Source: Brachyhypopomus gauderio (lineage: Eukaryota > Chordata > Actinopteri > Gymnotiformes > Hypopomidae). From it: a stretch of DNA of 64,000 bases. Each line of letters begins with the position of its first letter. Position 1 is the first letter of the stretch. Below are positions 37,690-50,040 of this stretch, piece by piece. The notes under the pieces were generated by a model, which was given only the letters and a program-made list of their open reading frames with translations, was not told the DNA's origin and ran no database searches. A program made the translations under genes and the position numbers. The stretch lies in assembly GCF_052324685.1 (NCBI RefSeq), contig NC_135222.1:10729373-10793372 (forward strand). Direction: 5' to 3'.

Positions 37690-38680
37690 GGGACCATATG
37701 TAATAAAAAAAATAACACAACCTTAAATAAAATTAGGTTTGGTACTTGGTTGCAAATCGTCAGTAGTCAATGATCGCTTGCATTTACAACCCGTAGACAT
37801 CACAAACCTGGACTTCATCCCAAGCAACTCTCTGCCAGGACTGGAATACTCTCATCCATTTTTGCTCTGTTTATTTTGAGGGTGATTTGATTTTGGTCTT
37901 GTTTTTCAGTAAGCAGAATGCATGCTCATGTAGGTTCAGGTCAGGTGACAGATGGCCAGTGAGGAACATTTCACTTTTTATACTTTTTCATAAACAGTAA
38001 CCTGGCCATACAGCACTTTGAGCTTACTGTTGGTTTGTAAAGCATGCAGGATATATTCATTGTAGTACTATTATGTCTACATTCTTCAGCAATTTCTCTG
38101 TTCTGATCTTTAGTGATATCCTAGTTTGCTACTACATTTACATTTACATTTACAGCATTTGGCAGACACCCTTATCCAGAGAGACTTACATTTTTATCTT
38201 TTTTTTAATACAAGTGAGCGATTGAGAGTTAAAGGCTTTGCTCAGGGGCACCTCAGTCATGGCCTCAGGTCTGGGAATCGAACCCACGACCCTGGTCACA
38301 AGACCAGTTCCCTAACCGCCAGGCCACGACTGCCTTACTAGCAAGTTCTCCTATGCATTCTTCCTTCTTAACAATCTAGAGAACTAGTTTGATGTTTCAA
38401 ATATTTTGGGTAGGGCTCTTCTTGATATATTCAGATTCTGATGGGTTGTTTTAAAAGAAATAACATTTCTTTGGTCCTCATGATGAGATACAACAGCAAC
38501 AGAATCCAGATGCAAATTCCAGATATTTAGTTAACTTTCTTGTGCATGAGCTAATGATCCAATTATTTATTTAGCCAAAAACAACTGAACAGCCAATTAG
38601 CCAACAAAACTTAGGATCCCCTGAAATGAGGGCACCATTTAAATGCCCGATGATTCCCATATAGTTTACATAGTAAACAG
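37690..38680 (-). mobile_element. Tc1-like relic, minus strand, split by a SINE
   Basis: The plus-strand text gtacttggttgcaaatcgtc, agtcaatgatcgcttgcatt, ctctgccaggactggaatac and catgctcatgtaggttcagg is the reverse complement of an abundant fish Tc1-like transposase gene. The later tattcagattctgatgggtt, aacagccaattagcc and aaatgagggcacc resemble the opposite end of the same family. Many substitutions and deletions make it a fossil. The identification rests on recalled consensus wording, so boundaries are approximate. Confidence 0.55.
38134..38334 (-). mobile_element. tRNA-derived SINE with TGTAAATG tail
   Basis: On the minus strand it begins GGCAGTCGTGGCCTGGCGGT, containing an A-box-like tggcctggcggttaggg, followed by a B box ggttcgattcc. 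It then has a short body, the phrase ggataagggtgtctgccaaa, and a (TGTAAA)-type tail. Internal RNA polymerase III promoter boxes plus a tail shared with fish L2-like LINEs define this SINE type, which is mobilised by a partner LINE. It lies inside the Tc1 relic. A clean target duplication was not found. Confidence 0.85.
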
Positions 38681-41115
38681 TACATTATATCTACAAATTC
38701 TAGTTGACATTCTGCCTTTATATTCATAGTACCTGTTTTATTTCAAACACATTCTGTGCAACTAGTGCAACATGAAGAAAAAAAAAATTACAATTCCAAT
38801 TAATTTTGGCGTTCTGTAGAACGTCAATCAAAGCACAAGTTAATGAATGTTAATGAAGACAGGTCTCTGAACCATTATGGATTTGGTCTCAGCTCCATGT
38901 CTGGTTCTGCTTTTTTCTATTTTAAATGTGTTCTTTTTCCATCACTGGGTCAATTAACATTTCATAACAGCAGTAAAGTCTCTTTATGTGGTTCTTCTAT
39001 TGGAGTAATCTTGGGCATGCAGAAAACCCAATGAGTTCAGTAATCAGTAGGTGTGTTATGAACAGCAATTCCTAAAAATTGTAACATATTGGGAGCATGC
39101 TTACCAAGACACATCCACACATATATGCACACACAGACACACACAAGCACATACAAATCCAAGTACCCTGCTGAAAATGCCTGAGGCAAAGCTGAATGGG
39201 GAAAAAATCTTCAAAAGATTTGAAAGCTGCATTATGATTGCATGGTACTGTATTGACACAGCTGCAGACTCCACCCTCCACAAATGGCTGTTAGTTAGAA
39301 GGCAGAAGGCATGCTTGCTACACATCAATCATCTGTGAGGAGGTAGACGCAGCAGTGCACCACTTCTATTAAGCAAGCCATTTTCCAAGAGAAAGTCACA
39401 GCAAACTGTATACACCACTATGTTTGTGTGTGTGTGTGCGTGCACACGCATGCGTGAATGTGTGTGTGTGAAAGAGACACATGCTTCAGCTCTTTGTGAG
39501 AGTGTCATTCCTTAGAAAGATGCACACTAATCTCCAAGTGTGTTCGGCCACATATGTGCCGCTCTGCTGAGGGAAAGTGCCACTCTATTTATGGGGCTGT
39601 AAGCGTTTAAAGACAGTCGTGGGGTTGCTTTGTGTTTCTGATGGAAAATGTATACAGCAGAAAATTCCCCATAATTGGCTTTTGTTAGTGCTGAGGCTTG
39701 TCATTTGGCTTTCTTTAAAGGCTGCCATTCAGTGCTCAGTTAAGCGGCTGGTGATGTAAAATGCTGCCGAAAGAAAGGAAAAAAAGAAAGAAAAACAAAG
39801 AAAGACAGAAAGAAAGACAGAAAGAAAGCCCCCCCTCAAGGCATTTTGAACCACAACACTCGGAGACAAGAAAGGTCTACACCTCTTACAGGTATTGATC
39901 TTCAAATCAATGATGGCTGTATTTGAAGGGTGGAATATTCACCATCAGACTGTAACCTCGTCCTCCTACTCCCTCAGTCAACACGAGTGGAGAGTGTCTC
40001 CTGCATCTGTCTGAAGGTTCTTGGTTGCCAGAGCAACCCTCTGCATTACGGTCTCTTGTGAACTCTCTTGTTTGAGTTTGTCCTCGAGTGAATCCAGATC
40101 CTCTGATAGGCCGGAAAAGCCTGAGAATGGTGTGATACTTGAAAGCAGTTCGAAAGCTGTCTTCTGTAACCTTGGTGTGCTCCAGACCATCATGATGTCT
40201 CTTTCAGTTTATACAGTTTCTAATGAGTAGAAGATTCTACTGGCTAGTTAGAATTTTGCAAACGAGATCAGGTTGCATGGATCCTACTCATTAGAGTTTT
40301 GCTCATTAGTAGTTGCTGGGATATCCCTTTGAACCATCCCTTTATAGTCACAAAGAATGTACATAGAAAAGCGTAACCCCTGTAACACAACATCTGTTCA
40401 TTCTGACTGATAAAAATGTTTTGCTTTTGACTATTTAATTAAAATGTACAACACATGTACATGTACACTTGATTTTGGACTGATGTTTTATAGTAACTAA
40501 ACAAACTAAACAAACACACACACCCAGACATATGCATCTAGCGTGAATATTGATATGTGTGGTTAATCAATGTGCAATGACTATATACAAGTGAGAGATG
40601 TAAAACAAGATGGAAAATTATATGGAATACAGAGTTAGGTAAGGCAATACAGACACTTGTTAATTTTTAATGAGTTTTTTGTAGGTCATCACAGATTAAA
40701 TTTGCCTACATAGCTATTCATAGACAACTTAAAAAATAGTTTCATCTTTATTTGAAAAATGCCCACCTAATACCCAGTATAATCTTAAACGCAGAAACCC
40801 CACTGAATAAGTAATTATACGATTACTCATGGTAATTATTGTGCTTTTATCAGTGCATTTTTCTTTTAAACCTAATCCAGTTCTGAAGAAATAGTTATTC
40901 CTGAATATCAAAGTGTGCCTATGTAATGTGTGGGATCAGTTTCAGTCTCCACCCTATAACCAGGCTAAGGCACAGAATGGTGGGTAAAACCTCTCCCATT
41001 TGTGACCTCCAAGCCTGGAGGTACAGCTCAGATGACTCATGGAAGATCTAATAGCTTTCTATCATCAGCTTCTTTTCATATCATGAAGTTCAAAGATGCC
41101 TGAATGGGTAGGTGT

Positions 41116-41119
<4 letters not shown>
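38681..41119. other. Non-coding stretch with GA-rich and CA-rich patches
   Basis: No supported gene. A GAAA-rich tract occupies 39,775-39,828 and imperfect CA/TG tracts occur at 39,110-39,145 and 39,420-39,475. A minus-strand frame of 71 codons (39,978-40,193) includes an amphipathic-looking SEDLDSLEDKLKQESSQE but has no recognised family. Confidence 0.35.

Positions 41120-41174
<55 letters not shown>
41120..41174. repeat. (TC)n microsatellite
   Basis: Pure TC run of about 55 bp followed by a CT-rich tail to 41,205. Confidence 0.96.
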
Positions 41175-41180
<6 letters not shown>

Positions 41181-41205
41181 CTCTCTTTCTCTTCCTCTTC
41201 CTCTC

Positions 41206-42593
41206 TGTCCATTTGTTCAGTGGTGGTAGTATTTTAGGCCCTTTGTGCCTCACTCCAGTGTAAGTAAAGCTTTTCTCATTTTGCTTTATAAATGGTGCTT
41301 TTTAATTACAAGTGTTTTAAAATTGGACAGACACAATGAAATGATTAAAGGGAAAAACTGATGGCACATGTGGCAGATGTGCTCACTGTAACTATTATAG
41401 CCTGCTGACCAGAGTTTGCCCTCGGCAACATTACCCTTGCCAACAATGATTCATCCAGCTCACCCTGTATATCAAAGCTCTACAAGGCCTTAAATTACAT
41501 TTGAATACCGTCTTCATTCTGGGACAGAAGCACTGTGAGATTTGCAGTGAGGTTATGATAGGAGACAGAGTGAACAATGGATTTTGTGTATGGTCTTATT
41601 TTTTCCAGGATATACCAAGTGGTAGAGGGCTATTGGCTAAACCTTCAGGAAACAAACACAGAGCTAAAATTGCAGGGTGGCAGTGACATAACCAGAATAT
41701 GGTTTTAGATTTATTTAAGGGAATCTGTTGTGCAGAGGAAAAAAAAACCTTTAAGTTGACTAAAATAAAGCATATGAATAAAAAACACCTGACGTGTATT
41801 TTACAATGAAAGATAGGGGAAATAAAAGATTAAATCTGGTAATATTACATACCCTTTTAACATTTTATAGTGTATGTACTGAGTGGAAGAGGATGGAGTT
41901 TGAAGGTTCCGATAGTTCATGTGGGCTGGGGCAGGGGGTGGGGGCGGAGTCATCATGCATCTGAGATTGCATTGATATTGACAGTATTGAATTTTTAACT
42001 CAATTACTGCAGAACCTTTTAAAAGAGGACACCAGCTGAATCCATGATGAATGAATTTGAGCTGTTGTTAGTGGCCCTCTTCTTTACCAATTCTTCTGTG
42101 TGTCAGAGCTTGTGAGTCCTGTGAGTCAAATCACCTCTTCACATAGTTTGCATATTCATGGGCCTATGGAACACTGCAGTTCACTGCAGTTGTGTAAACA
42201 TTACAACCTCTTACTGTCAGAGCATTCATGTCAGACAGGTCAGTGTTTGACACAGTAATCCTGGTTATCTTGAATTACTGAAGAACAAAACTAAGGAGAC
42301 CATGTCGGGAAGCTAATGCCAACATCTGCACTATGCTCAGGTACACGTATGCTAAGATACTGTGGTGCCAGTCCTACTGGTACACCCCTCAACCGGTTAT
42401 AAACCGCCATAATGTGTCAGTCAGTGATACTTGCACAAAGTGAGCAAGTGCTGAAGACCTTCTTCTCACTTCCTGTTCTTTTCCAAAAATACTCAGCTAT
42501 TGAATTACATGGAAGGATACTGGTGATTTATTTTAAGCTTTAATTAAGGATCAAGAAAATACCACATACATGCAGCAGTTGTCAGCTGAATAT

Positions 42594-42596
<3 letters not shown>
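41206..42596. other. Non-coding stretch, nothing assigned
   Basis: No gene or element end recognised. A short ggggcagggggtgggggcgg patch lies near 41,930. Confidence 0.3.

Positions 42597-42672
<76 letters not shown>
42597..42672. repeat. (AT)n microsatellite
   Basis: Pure AT run of about 76 bp, able to form cruciform structures. It is followed by nested tgtagatacattgtatctaca-type palindromic words to 42,730. Confidence 0.96.
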
Positions 42673-42674
<2 letters not shown>

Positions 42675-43039
42675 TAAGGAGAGAATGTATGTAGATACAT
42701 TGTATCTACATATGTAGATGTAGATGTAGAATGTATTGGTTCTTTTTCTTTATTTGAACTTCATTGGTGCTATAGCAACAACTGGAGCTGCAGACAAATA
42801 TATAAGTAATGCAGTGTCCAATTAGCATTACCTACTTACTGTAATATTCTTCATTCTGATGGTCCGAAGGTGTTCAGCAGAATGATCAATATGGTATCTG
42901 CAATCTAAGGCCAGTCAGTGCTTAGGTTTATCTATCTGGGTCTTGGAATCCTAGTTGAGTGCTCTATCTGTCTGTAGCTGGTGCTTTGATCCTCTGGTGT
43001 TGTTAACTAATTCTCTTCTTATTTCATTATAATACATAC

Positions 43040-44930
43040 TTTATATAAAAACATATACTTCCAGGCAGTCTCCTTTTGCTTTACGCTCAGGTCCTTTACC
43101 AGAGGCCTGGCAGATCCCAGGACTGCACTCTTCTGCAAAGAGATTTCACATTGTTCTATATCAGCCAATTCTAATATTTTCTGGTGGTACATACCATGCA
43201 GAGTGTAGGAGCCATAATTGATGATTTGCATGCATTTGTCTCATTGGTTTTTGAGTGTGCGCCCTCTATAGGTGATGGGAGCAAACCTATAAATTTGACG
43301 ACTGAGGCGCGTGATGGGAGAGGAGGCAGACCAGCAATACCGTCATTGACCTCAGTTGGTGTACTTCATCATGCTTGATGTGTGGCCTGTTGCTACTGGA
43401 GCCTCACTAAAACAATTTTGCTATACTTTGAGCTCATCAAACAGTTATTAATGCAATAACATGCTACAATTGCATCTTTCATTTGTAATTTTATTCATTT
43501 ACAATACATTTCCGGTATCATTCTGCATTTAATACTTTCCTTGGATTCTTTGGAAACCAACTGTGAGTCTGACATTGAATCTGTCTTCTCCTGTGCGGGA
43601 AAGACAATTGGAAACTGGAAACGAGAGGTTACAGGACAAACCAAAAAAATGTTTTTACCATTACACAGAGGTTTTTCGTTCCCTGATGGTTCCTGCTCCT
43701 CATCATTCCCGTCCTCCTCAGGCTTCCGCTGTCTGAGGATCTCAGGAAGCACTTCTTCACTTAAGGCCATCTTCCTTGAATACTCTTTGATTTGGTTATT
43801 TCATCCTGGATGGTGCCACTGATGCTCTGATGCACCCCCACCCATTTTACTTGGTGTACAGTCTGAGCGTTGGATTTAGCATGAAACCCTCCATGCACTG
43901 TGAAGAGTCTCCTTGTCTTGATGTCAGTGGCTTCTATCTCCTCCTTTGCCAACTTATTATTCCAGCAGGATATCTGATGACTCGTAGAGCGTAGGTGTTG
44001 ATGGCCTGGATCTTGTTCTTCCCATTCAGCTCACTTCTCAGGATGCACCTCACTCTTTGTAGGTATTTGGCTGTAGCTTCTTACTTTGAGGGCTCATCAT
44101 GATTTCCATTTTGCCTGTGGGATTCCAAAGTACTTGTAGCTACCCTTGACATCTGTTATGTTTTCTTCTGGTAGTACAATCCCCTCAGTTCTAGCTACCT
44201 TCCATCTACTTGTAACCATCCGGCCACACTTATCCAGTCTGAATGACATTCTGATGTCATTGCTATATATCCTGGAGAGATAGATTATTGAGTCGACGTC
44301 TTGTTCCCTTCTGACATACAAGCTAGATGTCATCCATGTAGAGGAGATGACTGATAGTTGCCTGTATCCACAGCCACTGAGTGATGATATCACTGAGGAT
44401 GTTCAGGCCTATGTAGAACAGTAGCAGGGACAGGGCATCTTGGTAAATCCAACACTGGGGACTGAAATTGGCAGTTGTTTTTACTGCCCCATTGAGTTCT
44501 TGAAGAAGGATTTTAGAATTCAATTGATGCAATTCAGCCTCAAGCATTACAGCATTACAGTATGTGTGGGACATTGAATCATCTTTCTTGTAGTCAGTCC
44601 AGGCAGTCCACAGGTTGTTTTATACACCTGAAGCTGGTGCTCGGCTTCTCTGGTGTTCTTGCAAGTGCCTTTCAGGGCCCCGCTTATGGATTGACCCATG
44701 TGCCTACTTAGCTTAGCTACAGTGATGTCTGGCAGAAGCTGCTATGACAGTTATAGACCAGTACTTGAGTAGAACTATCCCTTTCTGGGGGTCCTTCATG
44801 ATCTGAACTGTCTAGCCTTCAGTTAATGATTCAGGGTGGGCTCCATCTATGTCAGGCATTCAAAGAGTGCAGGTAGCTTCTTCTGATGAGAATGATGATG
44901 ACATCTCCCCTCTGACCTGTCACCCTTGCT
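43040..44930 (-). mobile_element. Second LINE (reverse transcriptase) relic, minus strand
   Basis: Reading leftward from about 44,930, fragments of a non-LTR reverse transcriptase appear in order. They are a QDALSLLLFYIGLN-type motif, HLLYMDDI with the catalytic DD pair, IYSNDIRMSFRLDKCGRMV, VKGSYKYFGIPQA, then KEEIEATDIKTRRLFTVHGG, and after the LTR insertion LHGMYHQKILELADIEQ. The order matches a large group of animal LINEs often annotated as R2-like. I would not fix the clade. Frameshifts and stops show it is dead. It is split by the solo LTR at 43,204-43,665. Confidence 0.78.
43204..43665 (-). mobile_element. Solo LTR, 462 bp, CAGAG target duplication
   Basis: On the minus strand the insert starts TGTAATGG and ends CTCCTACA. 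It is bounded by a perfect 5-bp duplication: cagag at 43,199-43,203 and again at 43,666-43,670. Without it, the LINE reads EKPL then HGMYH in one frame, confirming both borders. An AATAAA on the minus strand near 43,490 is consistent with this orientation. No internal genes remain. Confidence 0.83.
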
Positions 44931-45023
44931 CGCCTTTGCCATTCAGACCCTTACTGTCCTTGTTACAAAGGTAGATGAGTAACGTAAATGTCCCATGCCT
45001 AATGGACCCACTGAGCTACACGT

Positions 45024-45024
<1 letters not shown>

Positions 45025-45064
<40 letters not shown>
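45025..45064. repeat. (TG)n microsatellite
   Basis: TG run of about 40 bp with a nearby second short TG patch. Confidence 0.93.
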
Positions 45065-45065
<1 letters not shown>

Positions 45066-46772
45066 GTGTGTGTGAGATACCTCCTAAAACCTTATAATAT
45101 AATGGTGCTTCACTAGCAGCTATATAAATACTTAATATCTTAGTATTTAGTCCACACATGCAGAGATACACACCAAATAGCTCCCTATTACTTAAAGCAT
45201 CCCGTCATCACGATAGGAGAATAGGATATGAGAATTCAAGTGTAGTGATGGAAATAACCAACAACTAAGCAACTGTCTATGAAAGATCTTATATATCATT
45301 AAATGAATCATAGAAATTTCGCATGCCACTTTTAAATGTCCCATTTTCATTTAATTTTAATGAGGAGTTGTGTAGCTAGAATTTATGAGGCCCCGTTTCA
45401 TGCTCTAATACAGCTGACTTTGTCCTACCAGTTTCTCTAAGCTTTAAAGTCATTCACATTAACTCACATTTTGTCTGTTTTACCTGTCTCCTCTACTCCC
45501 CTTCTGTACTTTCCCTTATTTCATTCTGATAATATGAAACCCTAATTTCTCCTGTGTAATGACAGTCCACTCCATTTATACATTTGTTTATTTGTTTATT
45601 TATTTTTACTGCATTATGGAATGATTATAAATAATTTTGTTCACTATAAATTTACATAAAACTAATATTTCTATATTATTCTCCATTTGTGGTGGTTTTT
45701 TAACAGGCGTATGGACCGGTAAAATTCTGAAATTAGCTCATAACATTCTTGGGGCTCGTCCTTTGTTTTGTTCGTGTTATGTGTTTGGTTTTTATTTTCT
45801 ATTTTCTTTCCTTGTGGTTCTGATTCTGGGTGGTTGTTTGCCTGCCTGTTTTTCTCATTTGGAGGAGGGGGAGGTGTTCTGTTGTGTTTGTAGCACTTTG
45901 CTATTGGACCTTCATTGAAGCAATTTGATTTTTGCCGCAAGACTGATTTACTATCCATCTCTGACTTTTTCTTCCTCCCTATAGATCGATATGCTACCAA
46001 AGTGGTGAATAAATCCATGCAGTACCAGCTGTGGCATGACTGTGGCATGTTGCCCAAGTGGCCTGTCATGGTGGCAGCAGGAGTGGATGTTGCTGTGACA
46101 GGGGGTATCGGCGGCGGTGGGGGCGATGGCTATGGTTGTGGTGGCATCTCCCAACATAGGAACTGTGAGTTCCCTGTCTGATCCTGCTTCATGGTTTATT
46201 TAAAAGAGCTGGAGTTTGAGTTACAGTGGCAGCAGGTGCATGCCTTGGCTGAGAAAGCACTGAAGTTTGTAGTTTGAACCTCAACCTCTTATTCTTTGTC
46301 CTTGTATTTCTTCACCTTTACACCCTAGTGAGTCCAGTGTTGATTTTGTTTTGAGCAGACTAATTAGGATTGGGTCACAGTTCAGTCATACATTGCTACA
46401 TTTCAGTGTCACCGCTTCCTTGAAATGGTCCAAGAACATTTGAACATTGTTGCACATATTAATTAGTGCCAGAGGCTTATTTTCAACTTTTGAGAGGCTA
46501 TGCAAAAAAGCCAGTCAAACTTATGTGCAATATATGCTTAAAAGAATAGGGTATTTTTATAGAAGTGTTGTAAAGCCAGTAATGCGACAACATTAACAAT
46601 GGCTTCCTCTGAGAAATTAATGGTGCACATGAATAAGCAAAAATATACCACCCTTTCTGATGCTGCTTTTGCTGTGGAGGAGTTTGTCTCAATCAGTAAA
46701 AATAACCTCCTAAAAATGTTCTCCTAAAAAAGTTCTCCTTGCGTGTTGTGAATCCTCCTAAAAGCTAAGTTA
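45065..46772. other. Non-coding stretch, one weak exon-like block
   Basis: No recognised gene. A pyrimidine tract ending ctccctatag at about 45,983 precedes an open frame (YATKVVNKSMQYQLWHDCGM, then a glycine run) to about 46,181. The acceptor-like context is suggestive but there is no clear donor or protein family, so it is not called as an exon. Confidence 0.3.
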
Positions 46773-48600
46773 ATGCTGCATCTGTTCCCACAACTGCAGT
46801 CTAAATCCAGAATTTGTTCACATTCAAAAGGGCCCCACGAGTGTTCTTACTTCCATGAGGTGGAACATCTTATTGCAGACTTTCAATTATTGCAAAGGAT
46901 GTCAGCATCACTCCTTCATAAAACTGTTGCCTTAGTCCAGTCACTTTCTTCTCTTAATCCATCATGTGATGGAAATGGAACACAGTGGGATATTTTCCAA
47001 CCTTTTTACAGCAGGGTTCATTTCTGTATAAGAAAATATGTCAGATAAACAACCTGTCAGCATTTTGAGTAATATTGGGGCAGCTCAGTCATTTATTCTT
47101 GCTGATGTCTTCCCATTATATGGTGAAATGTATTGCAGGTTTGATATATTAGTTTGTGGAATACAGCTAGGCTACACTAATGTTCCTTTGCATTCTGTTT
47201 GCTTAAATTCCAATTTTGTCTCTGGTAAGATAATAGCTGAGGTTTGTTCACAGTTACTTGTAGAGGGAGTCACATTTATTTTGGGGAATGATGAACCTTC
47301 CAACTGGTGGGATGGTTCTTCCTGTTTCTGCACTATATTCAAATCCCAATCTGTGCAGCTGGCCCAAGGTGACACTCTGAGTCAAGAGTTTCCTTCAACC
47401 TTTCATGCATTCATTGTTACTCATGCTGAGTCCTGCACATTCTGAGACTGCGATGGCTTGACTGATACTTTCTTTAGTTTAAGCTGTGCAAAAGACAGAC
47501 TGTATTGGAAGTAGAACAGACGCTTGCTCATTCTAATTCTACTAACGATGCAGTTAAAATGTTTAATGTAGGGTTGTGTGCAACTAGAGAACAAATAATT
47601 GCTGCTCAAGGGGCAGATCCAACATTAATAAAGTGTAAAGTTGCTGCTTTGGAAACAGCTCCTGCTGTGACAGATCCGCTACTTATTTTTGGGATTCCTG
47701 TTTATTAATGAGGAAGTGGGTTCCTCCTAATGCTGCTGAACTGTGTACCATAGTCTAGTAATAGTGTAACAGAGTTTAGCAGATTGCTGTCCCCCCGCCT
47801 TATTGTACATAAACTCTAAGTGTAGCTCATGACCATTGTTTGGCAGGGCATGTAGGAATTACATAGATGTATAACTGGATTTTGTATAATTTCTTTTAGC
47901 TTGGGTTAAAATGAGATGTTTCCATTTCTGTTGTTCAGCTGGCCTGGAACCCAAATCAAACCTGCTCCTCTCCATCCTGATGTAGGAGAACCACTGCATA
48001 AAATAATTAAGGATTGTGTTGGACCTTGGCCAAAATCAAAGTCTGGTCATCAGCACCTATTGACATTAAAGTGTGCTGCTACAAGATTTCTAGAGGCAAT
48101 TCCATTATGATTGATTAAAGCAAAGGGCGTAGAAAAGCTTTAGTGCAGTTTTGTTCTGTATATGGCTTTCCAAAAAGTATTCAAATAGATCGAGGCTTGG
48201 GTTACTCATCTAAAGTGTTTGCTCAAATCTTTAAATAACTGTTGATACAACATGTTATTTCCAGTGCTGTCAGAGAGTGATAGAAAGGTTTTGTTAAGCA
48301 TTGAAGGCAATGTTGTGCAAATATTGTGTGGATACAGGTGTGGAATGGACTATGAAGCTACATTTGGTTTTGTTTGCTGTGCCTGAAACTGTCCAAGATG
48401 CCATACGTTTGCCCAACCCACTTGTGTTTGGACAGTCTGTTCATAGGCCTGGCCTCGGAAGCTTTAAAAGGAAAGGATGGATGTTAAAACACAGATACAG
48501 TGTCACAGTTATTGCTTTAAGTGAATATGCTGTGAATGCTTACGTTAGGTCTGTACTTTACACAGATGGTCTTCTCCACATCCCAATGTGAAATGTGTGC
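46773..48600 (+). mobile_element. Ty3/gypsy-type retrotransposon relic (gag knuckle, protease, integrase)
   Basis: A decayed gag zinc knuckle (46,850-46,895) reads CSYF, H, DF, so two of its four metal ligands are lost. An aspartic protease-like block (47,038-47,445) contains SILSNIGAAQSFILADV and FILGND; the usual DTG active site is NIG here. A following block carries integrase pieces: REQIIAAQGADPTLIKC, the HHCC-like AHDHCLAGHVGIT, the core DCVGPWPKSKSGHQHLLT with AATRFLEAIPL, IQIDRG and SSKVFAQIF. Typical reverse transcriptase between protease and integrase is missing. Stops and frameshifts are frequent. It is a fossil with no functional product. Confidence 0.78.
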
Positions 48601-48839
48601 ACATTATGATAAACATGCAACTTCTCATCAAACCAAGACATCAAGATTTCATTAGTCTCCTTGTTGGTCCAATGTTCTCTGCAATTTTTAGATCCTTATT
48701 ATGAAGCGTGATATTTAAGTCTCTGAGCATTCTCTAGTAAAATGTGCACAGTCTCAATCTCATTGAACCCTCACATAAGCAGTCTGAAGGTACATGTTTC
48801 ATGTCCCGAGCTGAAGTTCTCATCTTTTTTGTTCCACAG

Positions 48840-50040
48840 TCTGGTGATATAAGACAAGTATTACAGCAATGTTTAGAAGTCCTGACATAGCCAACATAAC
48901 ACAGAGTGCCTCTTCTACTTTTACTACACGTTTTTGCACAGACTGCTGTAAGTTAAATGCCATCACATGATTTTCTGTAGCCTCGTGTGTTGACGTTGAC
49001 TACTGTTGGAAGATTGCACTGGTTAAAATCAAGATTTAGACCAGTGGAGTGCTGTGCTTCCTGAAATGTCAGCCCTCTGCTCACTCTGTAGGGGACAGTG
49101 TTTCTCCAAATCCCCCAAGCCTTCATGACTGCTACACTGTTTTATGATGTGAAGGAACCATTCTATTTACCTCATGGACTTTTTACAGATACTAACCATC
49201 TCAATTACACATGCACTTTTTCAAGGACACTACCACAGCTCATTATTCACCACATTTGAATTTTGGGGTGAATAATTTCTTTAATGGCTTTGAACTAGGG
49301 GCAATAAGGTACCTGTGGAAACTTCTAGATGTGAATTTGCTATGCCATATGTCCTAAGTGTGAATGTTTGTATGGCAGAGTTGATCATACATATGCTATA
49401 TTTCATCTGCCCTCTCTGTCTGAAACACTGGCCCCCTGCACCGTGAAAACGTTTTCAAACTTAGTTTCTAAAATTGTAGGTCCTTTGCATTTTTAATGCA
49501 TTTTAAACTACAGTTGCCCTGGATACACCTGAAAAAATTAGATCTCTTATCCGTGTAGTGTAACAATGCAAAATGCTCTCATATTTGTAGAGCAATAATA
49601 ATGCAAAGTGATGGGATATCTGCCTGACCTTACACCCATGCAAATGTATGCCAAAAAAACATCACAGAGTTGACCAAAGATCATCTTTCAAAACAAGATG
49701 CAAGAATACAAGTCTTCCTTTTCGAAAGGATGCTTCATGAATGGCTTCTTTGTTGTTGGTTAAGGTGGCTGTAGGTATGGAGTTTGCCACCTTGGTAGTG
49801 TATTGGGTAAACAGGTTACAGTTCTGGCATACGAGGTGCCATCTTTGGCTGTGCTTACATAGAGCTCGTTAGTCTATTCATAGTTCACCTAAAGGCTTAC
49901 TTGGAAAGTTATGCTCTTGTTCACCAGGTGGCCTCCTCTCCTTGTGTGTTACAGTAGAGGTAGAAGAGACACTGTGCTATGTTGGCTATGTCAGGACTTC
50001 TAAAGATTGCTGTAATACTTATCTTATACAGCATTCTGTG
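48840..50040. repeat. Inverted repeat pair about 1.1 kb apart with RT-like fragment
   Basis: The plus-strand stretch 48,851-48,922 (gtattacagcaat, tagaagtcctgacatagcca) reappears as its reverse complement at about 49,957-50,026 (tggctatgtcaggacttcta, attgctgtaatac), about 85 percent alike by eye. Just after the left arm, 48,910-48,965 reads SSTFTTRFCTD, then KLNAIT, which resembles the conserved RFCTD-KLNAVT motif of gypsy reverse transcriptases. The arrangement may be a rearranged gypsy piece or an unclassified element. Confidence 0.5.
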
